From a virus, in IMG/VR virus record IMGVR_UViG_3300038465_000205, positions 1-21,516 of that record: DNA of 21,516 bases, one strand, 5' to 3'. A model generated the notes under the pieces. It saw only the letters and a program-made list of their open reading frames with translations, did no database searches and was not told the origin of the DNA. The translations under genes were made by a program, and so were the position numbers. Below are positions 6,758 to 13,302 of this stretch, piece after piece. The first letter of the stretch is position 1; each line of letters begins with the position of its first letter.

Positions 6758-8988
6758 TGACGTACGCCCCATTTGGACAGTTTGTTTATGGCGAGAATGT
6801 CTTTGGCGCCCCAACGACGATCTCGATTACTACCGTCATAACTGTAACCCCTTTGAACTACGACAGTCTGCAGATTAACTGGACGCCGCCCGGAGGGACG
6901 TGGAATCACCTTATTTTGATGCGCTCGTCGTTTGGGACACCTTTGAGTGTGTTCGATAACTATGGAACGGTCCTCCTTGATGAGGACGGTTCTCAGGGCT
7001 ATTCGGTGCAGTACCTTGACAGCGGTCTGCAGTCTGGCCACTTTTATTACTATGCCTTGTTTGTCGAGACGCTCGAACAGGCCACGCCAGTGGAGGAAGA
7101 GTTTCTCTTGGCCGGAGCTGGGCAAGGATTAGTTCTCACCGACTGGGGATTTGGAGACACCTTCGCTACATGGGTTCCTGATTTTTATTTGGAGTTGGAT
7201 GAAGGGCTCGCCACCAGTAGTCAGCCAGATGGTCCACTTGTGCGCTTTTTGGATCTAATCGGCTATGAGATGGACTGGATACGCTCTGAGATTGAATCGC
7301 TCTTCTTGCTTACAAACGTCGAACAGATCTCTGGCGCACTGCTCCCAGAACTTGGGGCGAACTACGGCGTGGCTTACGAGCCTGAGTTGGGGATGGCGCG
7401 TTCGCGCGTGCTCGTGCAAAACGCTGTCTACCTTTACAAGAACAAGGGCACCCTTAATGGTGTGGAGTCAGCAGCGTCGGCCTTCTCCGGTTACGGCTGC
7501 TCGGCCAATATCGGCAAGAATCTTGAAATACAGCTTGATGACAGTGCGTTTGATCAGTCAGTCGGACACTGGAAGCCGTTGAACGCTCAATCAACGATTA
7601 CGACTGCAAACGCCAGTACATATTTCGTTACCCCTCCGCATACCGAATATGATCCGATGCCAGTCGATTCTATTTCTGGGATTGAGGGGTATTTACCGGA
7701 GAGTAATGAACGAATCGCTGTCATTGGCGCTAATGGCGCTGTTTTAGGGTTGAGCACTTGCACTCCCGCGAGTGCAGTCAATCTCGGGATCCCTATTCCT
7801 CAAGAGAGTCCTCCCACCTATGTGGTATCGGCGTATTTTTATCCCACCTCAGCGACGCTGCGGTCCTTCTTCATGAAGATTGACTGGTACGCCTTGAACG
7901 GGTCTTTCATTTCTTCGACCACTGGGAGTTCTGTAGCTGAAGTTGGTGGAGAGTGGGTCCAGGCATCTGTGGTCGGCATCCCACCGGCCGGGGCCTACTG
8001 GTTTGGGCGCACGGTCCATTCGAGCGCCACACTCAGCACAGACCTCCACTTGATGGATGCCGAGCAGGTGGAGGTGAATGTTCTCGCTACACCGGGCCCT
8101 ACGACGTGGGAACCACCGCGTGATATTCAAATCAGCCTCTACCCGATACGCCGCCAGCTCATTACAAATCCGACAGGCAAAGGAGGCACAACTGGTTGGG
8201 ATACTCTCTTTAATGTCGGAACGATTGCCGTTTCAGAGGCTGACATTGCCTGGCCGGAGGGCACCACACAGGGATTTGTGGTCACGGCGGGTGCGGCCGA
8301 CGTCAATGCCCTTACGAGCTGCGTTGTACAGCCAGGACTCACCTACACTGTCTCGTGTTGGGTAATGCCTGGGTCTGCTCCTGTTGGGGGATTTATTGGG
8401 AATGCGGCGATCCCTGCTTACATTCCTTTTAGCCCTGGAACTGTTTTTGTTGATAAGGACGTGGGTGCTCCGCCGAATGTTTGGAACATCTCTATATTTT
8501 GGTGGACAGCTCACTTTGCCTCTCTCGTCAAAGTTTCGACCTCGAATACTTTTTACGAGGTCGAAGGCGCATTTGTGCAGGGCAGCCTTTCGAATGTCAT
8601 AGCGCCTGCGGAAGCAGTCATTGCCCAAGTCTGGATATCGGTAGATTACACTGAAATAGGTTCGCAGCACTATATTGGTGCGCCTTTGCTTGCCCCAGAG
8701 TCTTCAGTGTTGCCGTACTTTGATGCCACCTTCTCTCCAAGTATTGATTACCTATTCGAAGGTACCCCGAATAACTCGATTTCTGATTACTATCCGAATC
8801 TGCCTGCCAAGCTCTCTCGGTTGGCCAATGTGCTGCCTGAGTACATCCCGATCGGTAGCACGTTCAGTCTCTTGGTCGGTGAAGACATCGCCCAGCCTCC
8901 TTCACCTCCGGCTCCTCCGGTTGGTGCCTTCTATGACTGGGATGATGCCAATGACACATGGGACAATGCCACAGACACCTGGGGATAG
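6757..8988 (+). CDS. Multi-domain tail protein I-like (P2 gpI family) with FN3 and lectin-like domains
   Basis: A 743-residue protein, far longer than the ~150-250 residues usual for gpI proteins. Residues ~30-105 look like a fibronectin type III domain ('PLNYDSLQINWTPPGG', 'SGHFYYYALFV'). Residues ~125-258 match Tail_P2_I: 'LVRFLDLIGYEMDWIRSEIE', 'LLPELGANYGVAYEPELG' and 'VLVQNAVYLYKNKGTLNGV'. Two later beta-rich stretches (~260-450 and ~465-690) look like carbohydrate-binding jelly rolls; each has a 'W-x-P/T'-type entry and a 'YVVSAYFYPTS' or 'YTVSCWVMPGS' strand. The last ~20 residues are the D/W-rich repeat 'YDWDDANDTWDNATDTWG'. It probably links the wedge to the fibres and may bind the host surface itself. 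It starts inside TAATG. Confidence 0.72.
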   Translation: MTYAPFGQFVYGENVFGAPTTISITTVITVTPLNYDSLQINWTPPGGTWNHLILMRSSFGTPLSVFDNYGTVLLDEDGSQGYSVQYLDSGLQSGHFYYYALFVETLEQATPVEEEFLLAGAGQGLVLTDWGFGDTFATWVPDFYLELDEGLATSSQPDGPLVRFLDLIGYEMDWIRSEIESLFLLTNVEQISGALLPELGANYGVAYEPELGMARSRVLVQNAVYLYKNKGTLNGVESAASAFSGYGCSANIGKNLEIQLDDSAFDQSVGHWKPLNAQSTITTANASTYFVTPPHTEYDPMPVDSISGIEGYLPESNERIAVIGANGAVLGLSTCTPASAVNLGIPIPQESPPTYVVSAYFYPTSATLRSFFMKIDWYALNGSFISSTTGSSVAEVGGEWVQASVVGIPPAGAYWFGRTVHSSATLSTDLHLMDAEQVEVNVLATPGPTTWEPPRDIQISLYPIRRQLITNPTGKGGTTGWDTLFNVGTIAVSEADIAWPEGTTQGFVVTAGAADVNALTSCVVQPGLTYTVSCWVMPGSAPVGGFIGNAAIPAYIPFSPGTVFVDKDVGAPPNVWNISIFWWTAHFASLVKVSTSNTFYEVEGAFVQGSLSNVIAPAEAVIAQVWISVDYTEIGSQHYIGAPLLAPESSVLPYFDATFSPSIDYLFEGTPNNSISDYYPNLPAKLSRLANVLPEYIPIGSTFSLLVGEDIAQPPSPPAPPVGAFYDWDDANDTWDNATDTWG

Positions 8989-9003
8989 CGACGGAGGTTT
9001 TTA

Positions 9004-9525
9004 ATGGCCAGTTTTCCAGGCACTATTTTCGATCAGACGACGCTCCCAGTAGCGGGATCCCCTCGTGCAGCTCCGACCTCTCCGTCGGCCCTGTTCACTC
9101 AACTGAGCGAAGAGATGACGGCGCTCGAAACGGCGCTCGGTGTCAACTTCGCCACATTTGCCGCCTTGGCTTTAGAGTTTTCCAATAAGAGGGTCGATGC
9201 CCGGTCTTGGCAACAAAACACTCCCGGTGCTACGCCCATGAGTATAGTGAACTTGAACAGCTTTGATGTTTTTAGTTTTACGGGGATCAGTACTGGTATT
9301 ACGTCTATGACTCCGCTTTCAAATGCGTCTTCGAAGCTGGGTGACGTCTGGGTCTTCTTTTTCACTGACAACGGGACTCAGCAGACCATCCAGTGGGGGG
9401 CGGACTACACTTCAACTGAGAGTGCACTGCCGTCCTCGACCAAGGGGGGATCGACTCTGCGTTTGATGGTAATAGGTACATGGAACCCAGCGACCTCCCT
9501 TATCGAGTGTGTAGGTGTTTCGTAA
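9004..9525 (+). CDS. Small tail fibre-like protein
   Basis: A 173-residue protein with GGAGG at 8993-8997 ahead of the ATG at 9004. The N-terminal ~60 residues include 'LFTQLSEEMTALETALGVNF', a version of the A-x-E-T-x-L-G helix also found in the fibre gene at 5945. The C-terminal part is a predicted beta-sandwich ('GDVWVFFFTDNGTQQTIQWG', 'LRLMVIGTW'), a pattern typical of fibre tips and glycan-binding modules. It sits between the gpI-like protein and the large depolymerase-like fibre. It could be an adaptor that docks the large fibre or a small receptor-binding protein. The sequence does not decide between these. Confidence 0.45.
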   Translation: MASFPGTIFDQTTLPVAGSPRAAPTSPSALFTQLSEEMTALETALGVNFATFAALALEFSNKRVDARSWQQNTPGATPMSIVNLNSFDVFSFTGISTGITSMTPLSNASSKLGDVWVFFFTDNGTQQTIQWGADYTSTESALPSSTKGGSTLRLMVIGTWNPATSLIECVGVS

Positions 9526-12213
9526 ATGACGAGAGCCTTAGCGGCCATAGCCGCTGGATCGAGATCTCAGACAGCGCAAATCATTCGCGCCGGGACTGGG
9601 CAGTTCCCTACCGATAATGCTGTTTCAGGTACTGGGGTAACCAGCATCCCCACCGCTTCGGCAATCAAACTCGGCCCTCAAGGCTCTCTCGTGGTCGCAT
9701 GGTTTACTGTCATCGGCAGTGAGACCATCACTGGGGTAACAGCAACAGGTCTGACTTTCTCGAAGGTTGGTTCATATTACGATACGGCACTCGGGCTCGA
9801 TCAAGAGGAGTGGCAGGCTACTGTCCCGGCAGGCGCTGCTGGCACGAGTGTTGTTATCACCGGAACTGTTTCTAGTCCCGGGACGACGTATGCAGCCATT
9901 ACTGTTGACTCTTTGGTTTCGACGACCTACGGCGCTGCGACTGTATGGACTCCTGGGACCTTTACCGTGTCTCCGAACACCAGTAGTACGAACTTGACGT
10001 TGCCGGGCATCACGACCAGTGCAACGGGTGGACAGGTTGCTTACTTAGCGTTTGGTTTGGCGCAGGGAGTGATTCCAACGGGAGGTGACAATCCGATTGG
10101 AGGTTTGGAGTTTGGTTACTCGATTACTCCCCTCCATAATGTGGTTGCCTTCAATGGAGGGTTGAAGACCTCGACGGCCTATCAGCCTGTGGCGCTTACT
10201 CCAACGGCCGCCGCTTCGCTCGGTGTTGGAACGATTTGGACGGCTGGCTTGACCCCGCCCATTCAGGGCTCGATCGCTTATGGCGGGCGCACTACTTACG
10301 GTAACTCAGGTAACTCTGAGCAGACAACTGCCGCTCAGTGGGGGTTTAATCCTAACTACTCCTGGTGCCTTGAGTTTTTGAATACCGCCGCCACTTGGGG
10401 GACGTGGCCGTCTGGTGCTGTGTGGGACGCTATTGGCGGCTGGTCTTCTTTCCTCACCTGGCCTGGGCCAAAGATGGTCAAGGTCCCGATCCAGGTAACG
10501 AGCACTCCGCTCTTATGGACCGACATTACAGGCGGGAGTCAGGATTCGAACTTTACTTCCTGGTTCACGTACTGTCATACGAACAACATTGTTGGTCAGT
10601 GTTTTGGGTGGGAGCCCAATCAGGCCTCGACCACGTATCCGTGGGGCTGCTATGGGAATGACACTCTCGCTAATCAGGCCGGGTACAAGGGCGCTGTTAC
10701 TCATCTGATTGAACTGGCGAATACTCTCTTTCCTGGGTTCTTTACGTTCTTCCATTGCCTGTCAACCCTTCAGAACCCCGGCATGACGACAATGGGTCCT
10801 GGGGGACCCTATGACCCAGGCCCCACGCTGATCGACTATTACACGCTCGACGTGTACAACGTATGGTTCGGGTCGTCATGGCCCGGCGATGCTCAAATGC
10901 TCACCAATCTTGAGAGCGGGAACACGCCGAACTGGAATCAGTGGCTCAACTACTGCGTCGAGTACGGCAAGGGGATCGGCTTTCTTGAATACGGTCTTTA
11001 CCCTGTTTCGAGTGGAGCGGGTGGTGCTTGGTCAGTTGGCGACGATGTTGCGTACGCGAGTAACGTGCACAGTTTGGTTAGAACGGCGGCAGCATCGTAC
11101 AACTTGCCTACGATTTTTTTGCCATGGACCCAGGCAACGGGTAATAGTTCTTCCTTTGTCAACTTCCCGAACGCTACAGCTGAGGCCATTACTCTTGTCG
11201 CTTCTGATGTCGCTGCAGGACTTACGCACGCTCCGGCCACATCGTCTTTGCAGATTACTTCTGTCCCAGCGCAGAGCGGCACTGTGGGTACACCTTATGC
11301 TGGTTATACCCTCACGGCGACGGGAGGAACTCCTCCCTATACCTTCTCGATCCTGTCCACTAATCCTCTCCCTTCTGGGATCAGCTTGACGAATACCAGC
11401 AATACCGGAGTGCTCGCAGGAACGCCGACTACTGCCGAAGATCTTACTGTTGACGCTACGGTTACTGATTCCCTTGAAAACAGCTCAACGACATCGTTTG
11501 GTTTCAATGTTCAGGCTTCTGGTGCTCCCACACCGCAGTACCCACCGGCAGGTATTACTATCGGATCGCTTCTGCTCAACACCGTGTTTTCTGCCCAGGC
11601 CGCGAATGGGGCAATCAACTTCGCCAACTTCCCTGGTTGGGCTTACTGGTTTAACAACGAACCGCCAGGAATGAACGGCGTCGAGTTGTCGGCAAGCAAC
11701 GTGAACATAGAGCAGGGGCAGCTTGTCTTGACTCTGGCGTCGAACACCTCGGGAGGAGCCATAGCAACGACCACCCACTCGGGCGGCGGCCTCAATATCC
11801 CGCAGCCCGCCTACTTCGAGTTCGATTTAATCGTCCCTGGTGGGGGATGGTGGGCTGCCTGGATCGTCGTCCCTGGTACTACGCCTTACGGTGAGGCAGA
11901 CTTTGCCGAGAACGGTTCGACGGGTGCGGCCATCTACACGAACTATCATGGTCCTGGTGGCAATGAGTACAACGGTGGCGCCTGGTCGCCTATGCCAACC
12001 GTCGGTGAGCGCATCGTCGTTGGCGGGTTTTGGGAGGCGGGGCAAGTGCAGACATGGTGGAACGGAGCGCACGTCAAGACCCTCGTCAACGGCGATGGCG
12101 GCATCACTATTGGGTCTACCCCTGAGGGTATTGTCCTCAACATCGGAGAGAATGGTGGGCCCACTCCGCAATATCTCAAGGTTTACTCGGTCAGGGTGTG
12201 GGCGGTTACATAA
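9526..12213 (+). CDS. Large tail fibre / depolymerase with GH26-like and GH16-like domains
   Basis: An 895-residue protein that begins directly after the previous stop. Layout: residues 1-240, a beta-rich attachment region; ~270-565, a TIM-barrel glycosidase-like domain; ~575-663, a cadherin/He_PIG Ig-like domain ('GTPPYTFSI', 'SGISLTNTSNTGVLAGTP'); ~675-895, a concanavalin-type jelly roll. In the barrel, E363 ('CFGWEPNQ') and E488 ('IGFLEYGLY') sit where clan GH-A enzymes carry the acid/base and nucleophile, and 'DYYTLDVYN' (D442) matches the preceding strand, closest to GH26-like folds. In the jelly roll, 'GEADFAEN' gives E790-x-D792-x-x-E795, the GH16 catalytic pattern. It likely binds and cuts a surface polysaccharide. 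Substrates cannot be read from the sequence. The domain positions are clear; the family names are inferences. Confidence 0.7.
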   Translation: MTRALAAIAAGSRSQTAQIIRAGTGQFPTDNAVSGTGVTSIPTASAIKLGPQGSLVVAWFTVIGSETITGVTATGLTFSKVGSYYDTALGLDQEEWQATVPAGAAGTSVVITGTVSSPGTTYAAITVDSLVSTTYGAATVWTPGTFTVSPNTSSTNLTLPGITTSATGGQVAYLAFGLAQGVIPTGGDNPIGGLEFGYSITPLHNVVAFNGGLKTSTAYQPVALTPTAAASLGVGTIWTAGLTPPIQGSIAYGGRTTYGNSGNSEQTTAAQWGFNPNYSWCLEFLNTAATWGTWPSGAVWDAIGGWSSFLTWPGPKMVKVPIQVTSTPLLWTDITGGSQDSNFTSWFTYCHTNNIVGQCFGWEPNQASTTYPWGCYGNDTLANQAGYKGAVTHLIELANTLFPGFFTFFHCLSTLQNPGMTTMGPGGPYDPGPTLIDYYTLDVYNVWFGSSWPGDAQMLTNLESGNTPNWNQWLNYCVEYGKGIGFLEYGLYPVSSGAGGAWSVGDDVAYASNVHSLVRTAAASYNLPTIFLPWTQATGNSSSFVNFPNATAEAITLVASDVAAGLTHAPATSSLQITSVPAQSGTVGTPYAGYTLTATGGTPPYTFSILSTNPLPSGISLTNTSNTGVLAGTPTTAEDLTVDATVTDSLENSSTTSFGFNVQASGAPTPQYPPAGITIGSLLLNTVFSAQAANGAINFANFPGWAYWFNNEPPGMNGVELSASNVNIEQGQLVLTLASNTSGGAIATTTHSGGGLNIPQPAYFEFDLIVPGGGWWAAWIVVPGTTPYGEADFAENGSTGAAIYTNYHGPGGNEYNGGAWSPMPTVGERIVVGGFWEAGQVQTWWNGAHVKTLVNGDGGITIGSTPEGIVLNIGENGGPTPQYLKVYSVRVWAVT

Positions 12214-12791
12214 TGAGGATCATTGTCCCGTTCACTGAGATCCACCCCTTGACTGAACGATGCCTGGCCGAGTTCGCTCCACAGGCAGAGCGCGTCAATG
12301 TGGGTGCCGACGCCGAGGCATACTGGCGGCTATTGCGTGATCTGTGGAGCGACGGCGAGACGTTTCTGATCATTGAGCACGATATGGAGTTCACGCAGGC
12401 AGCGCTCGACGAGGCGCTGACCTGCGACTGCCTGTGGGGACTGTCGCCGTATCCGTACTTCTTGAGCTGGCGCTATGAATCCGACGGCCCGCATCTCAAC
12501 ATTACTCCGGTGGGGAACGCTCTCGGATTTACCCGGTTCCGCTCAGACCTGATGTCTGCCTGCCCGACTTTGCTCGATGACATGCCAGCCGACAGTTGGG
12601 TCAATGGCCGACAGTTCAGGAACGGGCGCCACTTTTACTCCCTGTTCGGCCACCTGCAGCACTATCTGCGACTGGCGCAGTACCTACCGCACTTTCACAC
12701 GCCGGTCGTGCATCATCACATTTGGGATTTCCCCGTCCTCGGGGCGACCGAGCGCATCTGCACCTGCTACGGCGGCGATCATTTGGTCTGA
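12213..12791 (+). CDS. Small GT-A-like glycosyltransferase
   Basis: The start is taken at the ATG at 12213, inside TAATG with the fibre stop, giving 193 residues. The protein opens with the strand 'MRIIVPFTEIHPLTE' and has 'GETFLIIEHDMEF', where E55-H-D57 stands in the place of the DxD nucleotide-sugar motif of GT-A enzymes. 'GNALGFTRFRSDLM' and a C-terminal 'VVHHHIWDF' follow; the histidine could be the usual late metal ligand. Phages encode small proteins of this type, commonly annotated as glycosyltransferases. Placement at the end of the fibre genes suggests modification of a virion protein, host wall glycan or DNA, but the acceptor is unknown. It is shorter than typical glycosyltransferases and may lack an acceptor domain. 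Confidence 0.5.
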   Translation: MRIIVPFTEIHPLTERCLAEFAPQAERVNVGADAEAYWRLLRDLWSDGETFLIIEHDMEFTQAALDEALTCDCLWGLSPYPYFLSWRYESDGPHLNITPVGNALGFTRFRSDLMSACPTLLDDMPADSWVNGRQFRNGRHFYSLFGHLQHYLRLAQYLPHFHTPVVHHHIWDFPVLGATERICTCYGGDHLV

Positions 12792-12807
12792 TTTGCCTTA
12801 GGCGCCC

Positions 12808-12826
12808 GATGGGGTAGATTCCCATC
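12808..12826 (+). other. Small inverted repeat before the membrane-protein gene
   Basis: GATGGG (12808-12813) and CCCATC (12821-12826) form a perfect 6-bp stem with a 7-base loop, ending one base before the GTG at 12828. It covers the only G-rich stretch that could serve as that gene's ribosome-binding site. No U-run follows, so a terminator is not indicated. Confidence 0.25.
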
Positions 12827-12827
12827 T

Positions 12828-13109
12828 GTGGTCCTTCTCCTGTGCGGATTTGCCTGTTTCTTCGTGGTTCAGGTCTTCAAGCTGATCCTTGCTCCCAGGA
12901 CCATAGGAACATTAGCTAAGATTTTTTTAGCAGCCGTGGGCTCATTTGGTACCGCAGCTATTATATTTCCGCATCGGCCCTCTGAACTGGTTGTTTATGG
13001 AGCTGCAGGGGTTGGATTAAACACGATTTTGGATTGTTTTGCTCGTTTTTTCTTTGTAGCAGCGGACTGGATTGTCCAAGATATCGTCCGAAAGACCCCT
13101 CGAAGGTGA
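12828..13109 (+). CDS. Small membrane protein, possibly holin-like
   Basis: A 93-residue protein with a GTG start at 12828. Hydrophobic stretches at about residues 1-21, 29-47 and 54-76 suggest two or three membrane segments. A charged C-terminal tail ('DIVRKTPRR') would stay in the cytoplasm. Size and topology fit a phage holin, but no endolysin gene is in the window and the sequence matches no holin family I recognise. It could equally be an unrelated phage membrane protein. The ribosome-binding site is weak, a GGGG about 13 bases upstream inside a possible hairpin, so translation may be low or controlled. It is the last gene before the first sizeable intergenic gap. Confidence 0.5.
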   Translation: MVLLLCGFACFFVVQVFKLILAPRTIGTLAKIFLAAVGSFGTAAIIFPHRPSELVVYGAAGVGLNTILDCFARFFFVAADWIVQDIVRKTPRR

Positions 13110-13117
13110 TTTTGAGG

Positions 13118-13147
13118 TTGACGGCCTAGTTTGGATCTGATTATCCT
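13118..13147 (+). promoter_or_regulatory. Probable sigma70-type promoter for the charge-block gene
   Basis: TTGACG at 13118-13123 and TATCCT at 13142-13147 are separated by 18 bases. Transcription would start near 13154 and give a leader of about 150 bases before the GTG at 13303. The spacing is the same as in the stronger promoter at 19599-19628. Confidence 0.5.
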
Positions 13148-13218
13148 TGGGTAGGTAAAAAGTTCTCATTCGTCCCGATGCTGGTCCTTCGCACGGTTCC
13201 CGCCGCAGGGAGCGGATG

Positions 13219-13284
13219 ATGGAGATGGAGGGGAGAGGCCTGAATGTCCAGCGTGCAGGCCTCTCCCGCTCCATTACTGATTAA
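13219..13284 (+). CDS. Possible leader peptide (21 codons) upstream of the charge-block gene
   Basis: An ATG at 13219 (another in frame at 13216) opens a 21-codon frame ending in TAA at 13282-13284. AGGGAG at 13207-13212 is a good ribosome-binding site, six bases before the ATG at 13219. The frame runs through the whole perfect hairpin at 13231-13267, and its stop codon touches the GGGAGAGGC that serves as the Shine-Dalgarno region of the next gene. A ribosome that translates this frame would open the hairpin and stop beside that site. Short open frames arise by chance, so the case rests on this arrangement and not on the peptide, which resembles nothing I know. Confidence 0.35.
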   Translation: MEMEGRGLNVQRAGLSRSITD

Positions 13285-13293
13285 GGGAGAGGC
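13231..13293 (+). promoter_or_regulatory. Alternative-stem leader (candidate RNA switch)
   Basis: GGGAGAGGCCTG (13231-13242) pairs perfectly with CAGGCCTCTCCC (13256-13267), a 12-bp stem with a 13-base loop. The right arm can instead pair over nine bases (GCCTCTCCC, 13259-13267) with a second GGGAGAGGC at 13285-13293, which is the Shine-Dalgarno region of the GTG at 13303. The two stems exclude each other. When the first forms, the ribosome site is free; when the second forms, it is masked. No run of T follows either stem, so control of translation is more likely than intrinsic termination. Confidence 0.5.
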
Positions 13294-13302
13294 AGGGAAT
13301 AG

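Noticed and set aside
1-12213. Extracellular contractile injection system (eCIS/tailocin) instead of a phage
   Set aside because: Tail gene order is similar, but a replication operon (loader, DnaB, primase, SNF2) follows on the same strand, and no AAA+ Afp15-type ATPase or toxin gene is seen.
12914-12932. GCTAA...TTAGC inverted repeat with a T-run
   Set aside because: It lies inside the small membrane-protein gene, has only a five-base stem, and the Ts lie within the loop and not after the stem.
13231-13267. 12-bp perfect stem as a rho-independent terminator
   Set aside because: No T-run follows, it lies downstream of a promoter and inside a leader ORF, and its right arm also pairs with the next ribosome site. 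A termination role cannot be excluded in a host with non-canonical terminators.
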